DNA of 64,000 nt from Corydoras sp. C115 (taxonomy: Eukaryota > Chordata > Actinopteri > Siluriformes > Callichthyidae), in contig JAFMOC010000079.1 in assembly GCA_019802505.1 (NCBI GenBank), forward strand, positions 368,501-432,500, in the 5' to 3' direction. Of the stretch, positions 10,545 through 21,299 are shown piece by piece. The notes below the pieces were generated by a model. The model saw only the letters and a program-made list of their open reading frames with translations. It had not been told where the DNA came from and searched no databases. Each line of letters starts with the position of its first letter. Position 1 is the stretch's first letter. The position numbers and the translations under genes are program-made.

Positions 10545-10640
10545 TGCTTCAGCAGAGCCATGGATGAAGAGCTGGCCACAACTTAAAAGAAAGAGACGAG
10601 AAAAGCAGTTAGAGCTAACTACTGCAAAGCAACACTCAGA
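10545..10640 (+). repeat. 3' segment of 'caagccgaagcgac' repeat
   Basis: CCATGGATGAAGAGCTGGCC and GAGACGAGAAAAGCAGTTAG match the right half of the copy at 12583-12905. It sits just beyond the SINE at 10193-10480, so one older copy may have been split. Confidence 0.6.
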
Positions 10641-10789
10641 TAAAAAAAAGTTTTTTTTTTATTTATTTTTTTTTCTGCAGGGAACCATGATTGAATCTCA
10701 AATGCACTTGCTGTGTTCCATTAGATCTAAAAGATTTTTAGATCACACCTATTCAGTCATGAGAGATTCATATTACAACTGGAAATAAC

Positions 10790-11196
10790 TAGGGCTGTAT
10801 TCAACTAAAGATTTTCATAGTCGAATCTGATTTGTCAGATTTTCCCTATAGTCGACTGATAGTCGAATCAGTTAAAATTTCACCACAAGATGGCGCTAAG
10901 GGTGTAGTTTTTTAAAAATATATATATTTTTATATTTTACTTGTTTTTCTAACAAAAGAAAACCTTTTTTTTTTGTTTTTCTTTCTTCTTTTTTTTCTAG
11001 AAATTAGGATGATTTTATTTGACAAAAGGCTATATATATAATGAAAACAAAGACATTTCATGTAAAAACTAATGCTTAGCTGCAGCCATGGGCACCACCA
11101 TGTGGTCAAAATGGTACATTCGACTATGAGGTTCATAGTCGACTACGGTTCTCCGAATTGAATCGTCGAATCAGCGAATATTGCAGCTCACCCCTA
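10790..11196. mobile_element. hAT-type MITE with 8-bp target duplication
   Basis: The ends are TAGGGCTG and its near-complement CACCCCTA. The exact 8-bp sequence GAAATAAC lies directly outside both ends (10782-10789 and 11197-11204). An 8-bp duplication with TAGGG-type ends is the hAT signature. Subterminal words such as TAGTCGAAT and AGTCGACT recur in both orientations. No transposase is encoded, and the centre is T-rich and low-complexity. Confidence 0.88.
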
Positions 11197-11372
11197 GAAA
11201 TAACTTTCCAGAGATTTCTCTGAATTCCTTTTAGTGTAGCTTTAGGATCAGCACTATACAGGAAAACTGGTTGAATGGTCTCAATGAATGTGCTTTAAAA
11301 AATAATGTAGCTTTTTATGTTAATGTTTCTTATTACAAATGAAATAAATAAGCTAATACATGTTCTTAGATC

Positions 11373-11723
11373 CAGCGGCATGGTGGCTTAGTGGTTAGCA
11401 TGTTCTCCTCTCAGCGCTAGGAATTGAGAGGTTCGACTCCCAATCTGGGTGGAGTTTCCATGTTCTCCCCGTATCCGCGTGGGTTTCCTCCGGGTACTCC
11501 GGTGGGTTTCCTCCGGGTACTCCGGTTTACTCCCACAGTCCAAAAACATGGATGAAGGTCAATTGAAATCTCCAAATTGCCCCATATAGAGTGTGTTTGT
11601 GTGTGTCTGTGTGAGTGAGTGTGTGTCCAGCAATAGATTGGCGCCCTGTCCTGGGTGTAACTGCACAGTGCCCAAGACCTTCTCCTCGTGTCCCTAGTAG
11701 AGCATAAAGAAGATAATGGATGG
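11373..11723 (+). mobile_element. SINE C, near full length, with target duplication
   Basis: The head is GGCATGGTGGCTTAGTGGTT and the tail is GATAATGGATGG. ATGTTCTTAGATC is duplicated at 11360-11372 and 11724-11736. A short internal duplication of GTGGGTTTCCTCCGGGTACT occurs in the V domain. Confidence 0.92.
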
Positions 11724-11736
11724 ATGTTCTTAGATC

Positions 11737-12204
11737 ATTTTCTTCATTTTTACCAGAAGTGTCAATATGTTTACAGTAGAACTGCAAAAATTCAAATTTT
11801 ATTTTTCCTCATGTTTAGATAAAGTATTAACATACAGCCATGAACTTCAGTATAATCCAATTTTCATGCCTGATTTTAAATGAGTACAAATGTAAAGCCT
11901 TCGCAGCTCATGACTTGTCTCATGTGGATCAGTTGGGAGATGAAACAAATGCTAATGTGACACTTTTATGTAAGAAAGAATCTGGGAAATCAGGGTTTGA
12001 GCTGATGCAAATTTATATGAGTGAATTGTTCTAATACGACCAAAGTAATTTATGCAGACACTTTAAAACTCAAGATAAGTGCTATCCCCTATAAGCTCTT
12101 TGTTTTAATTTTTATTTTAATAAACGTATATGATATGAGTTTTGTTCACATCCCTTTTTAATAATCTTCATCATTGTTATTATATGTATTTTCAGTTAAA
12201 TGTT
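11737..12204. other. Spacer without recognised features
   Basis: AT-rich, with no repeats shared with the rest of the window and no credible exon. Confidence 0.4.
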
Positions 12205-12565
12205 AGGCTACGCCCCATTTTTACTCCACTTATTCACATTTCTCAGTTCCACTAAATGTAAAGATGGACTTTTTAGTTTTATTATTCCAGACTGTAGTCC
12301 ATCTGTTTGTGTATTACAGAACATACTGTGTACTTGCTCTTTACTTTGTTCTCTAATGCTCAGGACCCCACCACAGAACAGGGATTACTTGGTTGGTGCA
12401 TTAGTCCTATCCCAGCAGTGTCACTGTGATGTTTAAATGAAACTACAGCAGCACTGCTGCACTAAAACCCCCTCACCAAATCAGTGGCCCTGCAGAACTG
12501 ACAATAAACAGTCCACCACCCAAATGATACCTGTTCTGTGATGGGCAGGACCCAAATAGTAGAAC
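12205..12565 (+). mobile_element. Family B MITE copy without termini
   Basis: TAAAGATGGACTTTTTAGTT, CTATCCCAGCAGTGTCACTG and ACAATAAACAGTCCACCACC are present in order. Neither CAGTACCAGTC end is recognised. Confidence 0.75.
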
Positions 12566-12582
12566 CGGTATTATTTTAAGTT

Positions 12583-12905
12583 CAAGTTCAAGTAATTTAT
12601 TTATAGAGCACTTTTTACAACAGTACATTGTCACAAAGCAGCTGTACAGAGCTAACAGCCTTTAAACCCCCAAAGAGCAAGCCGAAGCGACAGTAGCAAG
12701 AAAACACTCTGTTGTTATTTTAAGGAAGAAACCTTGGGAGGACCAAGACTCAGTGGGGACTCGGGGGGGAGCCATGGATGAAGAGCCATGGATGAAGATC
12801 TGACTACACCTTCAGGAAACCGACCACACCTCAAAAGAAACCGACAAGAAAAGCAGTTAGAGCTAATAATAAAGCACAGCAATTAAGTAAAAAGTAATTG
12901 ATTGA
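12583..12905 (+). repeat. 'caagccgaagcgac' dispersed repeat, longest copy
   Basis: The order is AATTTATTTATAGAGCACTT, CAGTACATTGTCACAAAGCA, GAGCAAGCCGAAGCGACAGT, GGAAGAAACCTTGGGAGGAC and GAAAAGCAGTTAGAGCTAAT. It has no ORF and no inverted ends. It is familiar as a fish interspersed repeat, but I cannot assign its class. Partial copies occur at 1655, 9890, 10545, 19570 and possibly 25145. Confidence 0.75.
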
Positions 12906-13024
12906 CACAGTGTGGCATGTGACTCCTGCATCACTGACTAGAGCAGCATAACTAAAAGAGGCAGATACTGCATACTCCACTTAGTTGGGAGGGCTCCCAG
13001 GAACAGCATCATTTCAGTGCCACA

Positions 13025-13185
13025 CCCCCCTTCTGTCTTCATTATTTGGTTGATGAATTATTCCTATCCCAGCAGTGTCACAGATGTCTTTAAGTAAAAC
13101 TGCTGAACTAAAACCTCCTCACCACATCAGTGTCAGTGCAAAACTGACAATAAACAGTCTACCACCCAAATTCTACCTTGAAAAA
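13025..13185 (+). mobile_element. Family B MITE, right-half fragment
   Basis: TTCCTATCCCAGCAGTGTCA and CAATAAACAGTCTACCACCC match family B. It may be the displaced remainder of 12205-12565, with the 12583-12905 repeat inserted between. Confidence 0.7.
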
Positions 13186-13877
13186 ATGCTATGCTGGATA
13201 TAAGATACAGGAGAAATGCTTTTAACCTTTAACTGAAAGCAGATTTAAAATCATTCAAAATGAAACTAATTTAAACCTGAAAGTAGTTGTAAAAATTATT
13301 CATCTGTGGGATGAACAGCATTATGAGAATTGAAGTCCAAAAAACTTTGCATGGATGTGTGAGTGCATGTTACACTGATCACCTGCCTTTTTGCCTATTT
13401 CATGTATTTATTTTCTTGCTATGACATTTTATTGATAACTATACCTACCAAATGCATAGTGCATATAATGCATATAACCTACCTAATGCATAGCATCCAT
13501 ATGTGTCAGTTGCCTAGCATCTGTGTTGTCATGCAATCTTTTCTCATATCCGTCTATTAGATTTTACTTTAGGGATAAGACATGTATTGCCAATGGCATT
13601 TCTTGTGTTCTTATTCTTATCTATAATTACTGACTACCTGGTTTCATGGTACTTGTTTTATGAGGTTCCACGAGTCAACTATTTGTAGGTTCCTCATAAT
13701 AATGCAAATGCTTATGCTTGTAATGACTGCACTTTAGTAGGGATGAGGTAACATTTGAATAAATCTGACAGCTGAACCTCAGCATCACCGTGTAATTGGA
13801 TGGTTGCCAGGTTATCACTCTTAGGTGGTAGGTTGAATTTAAACATATTCAAGTGTGTCTTCGTTTTGCCTCTTTAG
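13186..13877. other. Single-copy sequence upstream of candidate exon
   Basis: No repeat was recognised. The final 20 bases form a pyrimidine-rich tract ending TCTTTAG, a good splice acceptor for the ORF that follows. Confidence 0.4.
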
Positions 13878-13967
13878 GGAGCTTACTGTGGCCGAGGTGC
13901 TGAAGACAGAATTAAATGTGGGAGAAAATATCAGCGGATTTGAGGCCGTTTCAAAGACGCAGCACTG
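13878..13967 (+). CDS. Candidate internal coding exon, gene unknown
   Basis: These 90 nt are flanked by a strong acceptor (TTTTGCCTCTTTAG) and donor (GTAAGC). One frame is open throughout: it begins ELTVAEVLKTEL and ends SGFEAVSKTQHW if the next exon supplies G. Both bounding introns would be phase 2, giving a symmetric exon. The other two frames contain stops or read poorly. The composition, rich in E, V, L and K, looks like protein, but I do not recognise the family and found no partner exon. It is on the same strand as gulp1 but 33 kb upstream, so it could belong to an upstream gene or be a chance ORF. Confidence 0.5.
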
Positions 13968-14212
13968 GTAAGCTATTCGGCCACACTTGTCTGTGCCTAA
14001 GGGCTTTCACATGGCTGGCTTATCCTGTATAAAGATTTAAATGAGTTCCATAAAAATGCTCTAACAGAATTAATATTTTAATGTGTTCTGCGTTTTGTGC
14101 ATTTTGTTCTTGTGCATGGGGTGACAGGTTCATGTATATAAAATGTTATTTAAATGGCAGCATTTAGGATACATAAGAAATCGACCACACAGGTGCAATT
14201 GTGTAAACAGAA

Positions 14213-14216
<4 letters not shown>

Positions 14217-14243
<27 letters not shown>
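14217..14243. repeat. Poly-A tract of about 27 nt
   Basis: A continuous A run, 15 bp before the minus-strand SINE at 14256. No element boundary could be assigned to it. Confidence 0.85.
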
Positions 14244-14246
<3 letters not shown>

Positions 14247-14255
14247 CATAAAAAG

Positions 14256-14519
14256 GGAAAAAAACATCTATTATCTTCCTTTTAATCCTCTACTAGGTTT
14301 GCCTACTATGGTTCCCCATGCCCATCCAGGGGAGAACGTTTTGGGTGCTGGGCAGATACACCCAGCACAGGGCGTCAATCGATCACTGGGCACATGCTCA
14401 GTCACACAGACCCACACACAAACACACTCTATATTGGGCAATTTGGAGCATTCAATTTACCTTGATACATGTTTTTGAACTGTGGGAGGAAACCGGAGAA
14501 CCCGGAAGAAACCCATGCA
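14256..14519 (-). mobile_element. SINE C, head truncated at a junction with SINE D
   Basis: The tail and central V domain are present (complement), but the copy stops at AACCCATGCAAGG. It is followed at once by a plus-strand TAGCTCAGTGTTTAGGGCTA, which is a SINE D head. Confidence 0.85.
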
Positions 14520-14563
14520 AGGTAGCTCAGTGTTTAGGGCTATCGATCTGAAGGTTGGGAGTT

Positions 14564-14633
<70 letters not shown>
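14520..14633 (+). mobile_element. SINE D head running into (TA)n
   Basis: A-box-like TAGCTCAGTG and B-box-like GGGAGTTCAAAT are followed directly by about 33 TA dinucleotides (14567-14633). The rest of the SINE is not seen downstream. The TA tract starts exactly at the B box. Confidence 0.75.
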
Positions 14634-14634
<1 letters not shown>

Positions 14635-14759
14635 TTGCACTGGTAAATATTATATATGTAAGCTTGTTGGTATATGTAATGTTTGAATACTAACAAGCTT
14701 CTTCATTACTTTTAGTAAGTTGGACATACTACTTTTTAATTTTTAAAAGAAGTTTGTCC

Positions 14760-14955
14760 TCAACATTTAACCCCTCCATGTAGTGAAACACACATATATA
14801 CACACTAGTGAAGTGAGCATGCCCGGAGCGGTGGGCAGACCTGTACATGGCGTCCAGAGAGCAATTAGGGTTAGATGCCTTGCCCAGGGCACTTCGGCCA
14901 AAGTACTTGGTGAAAAACGAGCCAGGGAGCTTCAGATCGCAAAGCTGGTTCCTTA
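14760..14955 (-). mobile_element. tRNA-like SINE, family H
   Basis: It contains AGTGAAGTGAGCATGCCCGG, GCCTTGCCCAGGGCACTTCG and AAAGCTGGTTCCTTAACCAC. It is related to 39215-39440. The B box position is partly decayed (AACGAGCCAGG). Confidence 0.7.
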
Positions 14956-15419
14956 ACCACAAACTTATGACTTTTAATTAGTTTATACATGAAAACAAGC
15001 CTAGATTAAAAAATTACCTCATCCATTGATTCGCATAGTATAATTTTCAGTGTTGTACCCTGGAGACACATGCTTCCATAAGTTCTAGGTCATTTGTTAT
15101 GTCATTGTTGGTCTGTTTGTGCATGTGATATGATGCCAGACTGCTCGCCTCCTGCTATAGTTAATTGAATTATGATTGATTCCTGTGGGAGGTTTTAATG
15201 AGTGGAGAATAAGGGACAGTCTTATCCTTTCTAACCACACTGAGGCATTTATGCTGGCACAGTGCCGATTGCAAAGTGTTAAGAAAATGCTCCTTTTCTT
15301 CAGTTTGTGGTTAACAATACAAAGTCTACTCATAGGTTGAATAATGCAATAAATATTATCCAATAGTATTTTATTTTATTTCATTTTAAGAGAATGTCGG
15401 TTTCCCATTGTGCTTAATT
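14956..15419. other. Unassigned spacer
   Basis: Apparently single-copy sequence. A minus-strand 88-codon ORF at 15097-15363 has no recognisable domain or splice support. Confidence 0.4.
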
Positions 15420-15764
15420 TCATTCATTCATTCTCTTCTGCTTTATCCGCTACGAGGGTTGTGGGGGTGGGGGGATTCCCCATGCCCGTCCATGGGAGAA
15501 CATTTCGGGCCTGGGAAGATGCACACAGGACAGGGCACCAATCTATTGGTGGGCACACACACACACACACACTATATATTGGGCAATTTAGAGAGTTCAC
15601 TTTACCTTAAATCCATGTTTTTGGACTGTGGGAGGAAACTGAAGAACCCAGAGGAAACCCACACAGACATGGGGAGAACATGAAAACTCCACCCAGATTG
15701 GGATTCAAAACAAGATCCCCAGCGCTGATAATGTGCTAAGAACTAAGCCACCGTGCTGCCCTGT
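15420..15764 (-). mobile_element. SINE C, full length but diverged
   Basis: It runs from an ATTCATTCATTCTC tail to a CTAAGCCACCGTGCTGCCCT head complement. A short CA run at 15556-15572 replaces the GT-rich segment. Confidence 0.9.
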
Positions 15765-15951
15765 GCCTAATTTAAATGAGAATAATCCTACTAATACAGA
15801 GCTATAATAGTGGACTTATAAAGCTAGGATTACTAGCTTAAAACACAACAAACAAATCCAATTTCATTTTTTTATAAGTAAGTGTTTTGTAAGTGGCTTA
15901 TCAGGTTAAAACAATACACAGCCCAAATCTTAACATGGAATCTACTGATTA

Positions 15952-16355
15952 TAGTACCAGTCAAAATTTGGACACACCTCCTTCAGGTGGACTACAATGG
16001 ACATTGTAGTTTTACAGAATGTAGTCCATCTGTTTTCTTGTTTTTTCACTAATGTGATGAGGGGAGGTTAAGTACTGCAGTGCTGCTGTAGTTTAATTTA
16101 AACGTAATTCATTAAAAGTGAAACTGCTGGGATAGGAATAATGCACCAACCAAATAATCCCTGCTCTGTGGTGGGACTATTGGGGTCCTGACCATTAGAG
16201 AACAGAGTAAAGGGGACGTACACAGTATGTATTGTAAAACACAATAAGATGGATTACAGTCTGGAATTGTAGAACTACAAAGTCCATCTTTAAAGGAAGT
16301 GGAACTGAGAACATGGACAATAAGTAGAGTGTGTCCAAACATTTGACTGGTACTA
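15952..16355. mobile_element. Complete Tc1/mariner-type MITE, family B
   Basis: The left end TAGTACCAGTCAAAATTTGG and the right end (complement TAGTACCAGTCAAATGTTTG) are inverted repeats of about 29 bp. Each is flanked by TA (15950-15951 and 16356-16357). The 404-bp interior has no transposase. It includes blocks (complements of AAAGATGGACTTTGTAGTTC and ATTCCTATCCCAGCAG) that define the other family B copies. Ends of CAGTACCAGTC type are a known Tc1 terminus in fish. Confidence 0.88.
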
Positions 16356-16594
16356 TATGTGTTTTGCCTTGCAAAGATACCATGGTAGCTTGACCTTGAC
16401 CTACATGGTCTACTCATCTACTCAGTAAATGGGATGGATCTGAGTATTGGGAAATGAACATGTAATAATACACCTTTTACTAAATAAACATTTTGAAGTA
16501 AATCTAAAAACAAGACAGTGATGTGCTGTGGTCCTTTATTATTGCTGAATTTTAATAAAATGATTACACAGACATTCACTAAAAAAACAATAAT

Positions 16595-16755
16595 TTGTAG
16601 TTTACAATTGCAGATTGTAGTACAGCTGTTTTTGTTAGTCCCCTGTTAGTTCTCTGTTCTCTATTGGTCATGATCTTCACAGAACTGGTATTTGGGTGGT
16701 GGATTGTTTATTGTCAGTTTTGCACTGACACTGATGCGGTGAAGGGGTCTGCAAA
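16595..16755 (-). mobile_element. Family B MITE fragment
   Basis: The minus-strand match includes TTGGGTGGTGGATTGTTTAT and GCACTGACACTGATGCGGTG. No termini are retained. Confidence 0.7.
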
Positions 16756-16810
16756 TCTGCAATCTGAATTTTCCCCTCAGGGATCAATAAAGTATTCTGA
16801 TTCTGATTTA
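16756..16810 (+). mobile_element. LINE-type 3' tail
   Basis: TTTTCCCCTCAGGGATCAAT plus AAAGTATTCTGATTCTGATT is the common fish LINE 3' end motif with a short repeat tail. Related tails lie at 36815-36865 and 46125-46190. Confidence 0.6.
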
Positions 16811-18064
16811 AGGTGGGGCAGGTATCATAATGCATTAGCTTTCAAGATATTATTTTTTGCCTAATTTTGAGTTTACTGTAGGTTGTTTACCTTGATTTCT
16901 GGTCTAATGCTGTAAAATTACTAAAGTCACTTAGCTTGCAGTTTTGTTTATGCTGCCAGGTTGTTTCCTTTTCAAATGGAGCATGTTTTTTGGCTGCCGT
17001 ATGAACTGAGGCAAAGCCCATTGACACACTGCACTGATTTACCAAATCAGTCCTCATTAGTTGAGCTGTGGGACCATAAAGAACTAATAGACTGGGGTGT
17101 ATACAACAACAAATACAGAACTATAACCATATAATACTGTAATGGGTCATAACGCCATGACATTCGGAAGGAAAATTATAGTGATGATAAAATGTATAGA
17201 TGTTTGTCGTCCTTGTATAGAAATGAGTCTGTGGCTAAAGAAGTTGTAACTCTATAAGCTTAATTCTAGCACGTCATTTACAAATTCTGCATCTGTAGAG
17301 CCTGCGGCGATGAGGACATCCCCTCCCTTCGGTCTCGTGGGGTCTTTCGTTTTTTTGAACAATAGACTTAGCATGTCTGATTTGAGGGATAAAAGGTTAC
17401 AGCTGCGCTGGGAATAATGTCTCCATTATTAATTTGACATATATAAAAGTGGTCATATTCCATGAGACCTTCACTTTAAAGGACCTTTAATTGTTTAAAA
17501 CCACTGAAGTTAAACAAGTTGTATTCACTTACTACTACTTAAGTACTTACTAATCAATAAAAACATATCTTTACATACATAATTAACTTTTTTTTCCCTC
17601 CATGTGTTACTAAACTGTGCTCCTTTAGATCTTGGGTGTTTTTTTTTATTTATTATTTATTTATTTTTATATTATCACCTGCTTTTTCCTTTCCCAATGT
17701 ATTCTATCTGATCTTTCTCACTTTCCGTATTGCGGGATTAAAGTGTCATCAATTAGTCAATCAATCAATTTCCTCATATTGATATTTTTTCTGGATATAA
17801 CTTTCCTGCTCTTTATCCTGCGAGATGTCCTAATGCATTCTTCACAATTATACTCTTTATTAAATATTAAGAATGCAACAGCAGGTCTAGTGTATAATGT
17901 AGCTCTGATTAAATTAGTACATTGCTGTATGTTGCATAACAATGATGAGAAGTGTAAACAAAACTGCATGAAGCCAGCTTGATATTTATTTAAACATTAT
18001 GCATAAATGCTTAATTAGTAAGTGTATTTTGATCATATGCAAGTGATTATTGTGCTAAATTTTT
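16811..18064. other. Spacer, mostly single-copy
   Basis: A GC-richer patch at 17290-17350 has no maintained frame. T-rich tracts near 17590 and 17640 precede a low-complexity ORF rich in Phe and Ile that lacks domains. No splice-flanked exon was recognised. Confidence 0.4.
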
Positions 18065-18560
18065 ATTGTGCATTAAAAATTAAGGTACAAGAGGTTGTGA
18101 ATTATTGTAAATAAGTCACCAAAAAGAGGTGTAATTACACCGGGTGTAGTTAACACCCCTTCCCATGATTTATTCACAATGCACAACCTCGAGTGCTTTA
18201 TTGCTTTTATAAAATACAACAAACACAATACAATAAAAAAAATCAGGTTTGATTTATAAATGCATTTATTGAAAGCAAAAGCGCTAATGAACTGGTGTTC
18301 TGCGACGTAATCTAGTCCAGTTTTACAGTGAACAATTACCCAGAATAACAGGTTTCCGGTGTCTCTAACAATCAAATACTGTCATCTAGTGGCCAAATTA
18401 CAGAATGCAGTTAAAAAAAAAAAACATCAGAAAAATAATTTATTGTATATCACATATTGTCAATGAATGTGAAGTGTTTAGAAGTGTGTGTTATTGTCAG
18501 CAATGTCATAGCTGGACTAACGACCGAAACTACCCATTTTATAATAATTTTTTGCTAAAT
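18065..18560. repeat. Dispersed repeat family J, copy 1
   Basis: It shares ordered words with 34115-34690 and 61130-61410: AATGCATTTATTGAAAGCAA, CTCTAACAATCAAAT, AATTTATTGTATATCACATA and GTCAGCAATGTCATAGCTGG. No ORF or clear inverted ends were found. I do not recognise the class. Confidence 0.75.
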
Positions 18561-18562
18561 TG

Positions 18563-18785
18563 GCAGTCTAAAAACATGGATTCAAGGTAAATTGAATCCT
18601 CTAAATTGCCCCATATAGAGTGTGTTTGTGTCTGTGTGAGTGAGTGTGCCTAGTGATTTATTGACACCCTATCCTGGGTGTATCTGCCCAGCGCCCAAAA
18701 CTTTATCCCCTGGATGGGCATTGGGAACCCCTCGTGACCCTAGTAGAGAATTAAGCAGAAGATAATGAATGATAAATGAACTAAT
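18563..18785 (+). mobile_element. SINE C, 5' truncated
   Basis: It begins at AGTCTAAAAACATGGATTCA and keeps the tail through GATAATGAATGATAAATGAA. It directly abuts the family J copy. Confidence 0.85.
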
Positions 18786-19254
18786 AAATCAGTTGTTTTT
18801 TGGCAGTAAATTATCAAATTGTTATTTGCTTGATTTTTGATTTAGTGCATAATCTTTTTTTAATGACTGCCAATTCTGTTTAATCCAGAACCCTTGCAGT
18901 TTTTCCTTAACCACTGTGTTCTTTAATGTTCTGAAGTGTTCTTGTTTTGGTAACAGAATAGATGTTTAACCTTTTATGCTCTTGGGATGAACTTAATCAA
19001 GTTCTTTATCTTCCATTTAAGGGTATATAGCCTTATAAGCTTATTTGATCTTTAAATAATTAATCTCAGACAAGACTTTTTTAATAAGCAATCAGTCATT
19101 CCTGTCTTTTTCAACAGTGGCTTTCTGTTTGACCTTCTTTACATATAGCTTACGTGAGCATTTCATTTTCCCGGTCACTGTGCCTTTGATTCGTTCCGCT
19201 TCCATCAGCAGATCATTCAATAATCATTCTGCCAAGATTCGTATACGTTAAATT
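18786..19254. other. Unassigned spacer
   Basis: No recognised gene or repeat. Composition is AT-rich. Confidence 0.35.
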
Positions 19255-19330
19255 TATATTTATTTGGCAAAAGCTTTTATCTAGAGCAACTTACAGGCAA
19301 AGCAGAACACAATTTAGGACCTGTTAGATA
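19255..19330 (-). mobile_element. LINE/SINE shared 3' tail fragment
   Basis: TTTGGCAAAAGCTTTTATCT and AGAGCAACTTACAGGC are the complement of the tail seen at 38750-38800. Confidence 0.65.
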
Positions 19331-19569
19331 AGCCAGTGATGAAGCTTTCCAGCTTTTAGAAAGGAAGCAGAAAGAAGTGATAGAGCCACAGTTTATAGTT
19401 TGTCAACATGCTGTACACCTACAGGTTGTAACTCTGACATTGGTAGGTAGTGATACCAATCTGTCAGACCCATAAGTGTTCTAGAGTTAGAAAAATGTTT
19501 AGGTTTAAAAATTGGACTGAAATCTAGGGTGTTGGATTGGGTTTTACAAGCAAAGGTTTATCCAAATTC

Positions 19570-19680
19570 TTGAGTTCATGTAATTTATTTATATAGCACT
19601 TTTTTACAATAGTAAATTGTCACAAAGCAGCTTTACTGTGTTATAAGCCTTAAGTTATAAGTTATAAGCCGAAGCAACTG
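19570..19680 (+). repeat. 'caagccgaagcgac' repeat, 5' part
   Basis: TAATTTATTTATATAGCACT and GTCACAAAGCAGCTTTACTG match 12583 onward. It breaks off at AAGCCGAAGCAACTG. Confidence 0.7.
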
Positions 19681-19820
19681 TGCATTTACATTTACATTGA
19701 GTCAATACATGCTACACTGTAGTATAATCCACTCTCGTCTAATCTTATTTTCTTTTATATAAGGTGTTTGTGGAAGAGATGTGTTTTGAGTGGTTTCTTG
19801 AAGATGTTAAGTGACTCGAA
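19681..19820 (-). mobile_element. Decayed LINE 3' end
   Basis: The complement contains the equivalents of the LINE end at 52903-53440 (GTTTGTGGAAGAGATGTGTT, CACTGTAGTATAAT). It joins directly to family B at 19820. Confidence 0.6.
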
Positions 19821-20095
19821 TGGTCAGGACCCCAATAGTACCAGCAGATGAACTTATTCCTATCCCAGCACCGTCACTGAAGTGTTTAAATGAAACTACA
19901 GCAGAACTGCTACACTAAAACTCCCTCACTGCATCAGTGTCACTGCCGAACTGACAATAAACAATCCACCACCCAAATTCTACCTGTTCTGTGATGGTCC
20001 TGACCAATAGAGAAGAGGGAACCAACAGGGGACTAACAACAACAAAGAACACATATGGACTACAGAATGCAATTGTAAAACTAAAAAGTCCAGTT
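19820..20095 (+). mobile_element. Family B MITE fragment
   Basis: ATGGTCAGGACCCCAATAGT, TATCCCAGCACCGTCACTGA and ACAATAAACAATCCACCACC are in the family order. The left terminus is missing. Confidence 0.75.
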
Positions 20096-21299
20096 CAGAG
20101 GAGAAAATATAATACTATTGGCTCTTTTGCCAAAAATTAATTCTGGCCAAGGTCTTAAAATTAACCCCTACGTTTTATAATGCTGATGCGTACTCAGCAC
20201 TTTTTTTCAGACATGTTGTTTTATTCATAATATAGTGATTAGCTGACTGCAGGAAAATTTGGAATGAGCTGGAGCAAGCTAATCGGCATGAAAAAAAATG
20301 GAACATCTAAAAGCGAAGGCTCATGCATCCTCTGTGATGTTCGACTACCGGCTGGGAACCAATAGTTTAGGACTTGGCACAAACTCAGGTGAGGGTTAAC
20401 AGTTTGTACGTTCATGTAGTTCATTGGGTAGGCGTTTAGCTGAGTGTGTAATTGGATGTTGAAGCTGAAATTGTATTGACGATGTGTGTTAGTGTTAAGA
20501 AGTGAACTGTGGTTTAGTCATGGCAATGAATTAATAAATAAATAAATCATAGGATTGCAATTGAGTTCGAGCTCAATAGAAACAATACAAAAATAATTTG
20601 TAAAGTAAATTAAAACAAAATAAAAAATCTAATTTTAATGTGCTGATTCATTTTGTTATTGCAAAAAGACCAAACTAAAAACGCTAAAAACAAATTTAAC
20701 ACCAGCAGAGAGCAAATCTAATAAATGCCAGTGCCACAGCAGCCTGTGGTATGCTGCTCCTCAAGCTCCTGCCCTCAGAAAACTGGCTGTAATTGCCAAT
20801 TAGGCTCCTTCATTGCAGTGTTTACAGCCTCCCTGTTCCTCACTCATCAAAGCACCATCTCTGAGCCACTGCTCGTCAAATTGTTCCACCTCCATGCCCT
20901 GAGCTTACATAACTCCTTTAATACCAATGCTGAGGAGAAGGTGCATCTCCTTTGGTGTGTATCTGTGCATGAATATCAGACTTGGAATAAAAATAGTGAG
21001 CTGTTGCCTGTTGTGTTAAGACGATGTTAGCGGCAGTCTGGCAGTAAAGTGATTTTACCTGGATATTTATTATTTTATAATTTAATTAAAAATGTACTTA
21101 AATTTCGTCTGTATGGGATTTTTCATTTGTGTTTGGTTTAGTGATTTTTTTTTCTATTTTGGGAAGTGACTTGACACAGGTGTGCTTTAATCTTAAAAAT
21201 CACACAAATACAAAAGGGCTTCAGGTTTCACTATTTTTGAAATTGAAATATGATTATTCTTTTTTTTTTTTACTAATTGATGCCAATACTTGCCTATTT
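20096..21299. other. Low-repeat stretch, possible conserved non-coding DNA
   Basis: No repeats were recognised. 20700-20960 is less AT-rich than its surroundings and contains TAATTGCCAATTAGG, a homeodomain-like palindromic site. A 101-codon ORF there has no recognisable protein. Conservation cannot be tested here. Confidence 0.3.

Noticed and set aside
20208..20400. Frame reading MSWSKLIGMKKNGTSKSEG after a CAG acceptor
   Set aside because: It ends in TAG before the GTGAGG donor, and no protein family is recognised.
20725..21030. 101-codon plus-strand ORF
   Set aside because: No domain, no splice sites in phase, and no partner exon. Kept only as possible conserved non-coding sequence.
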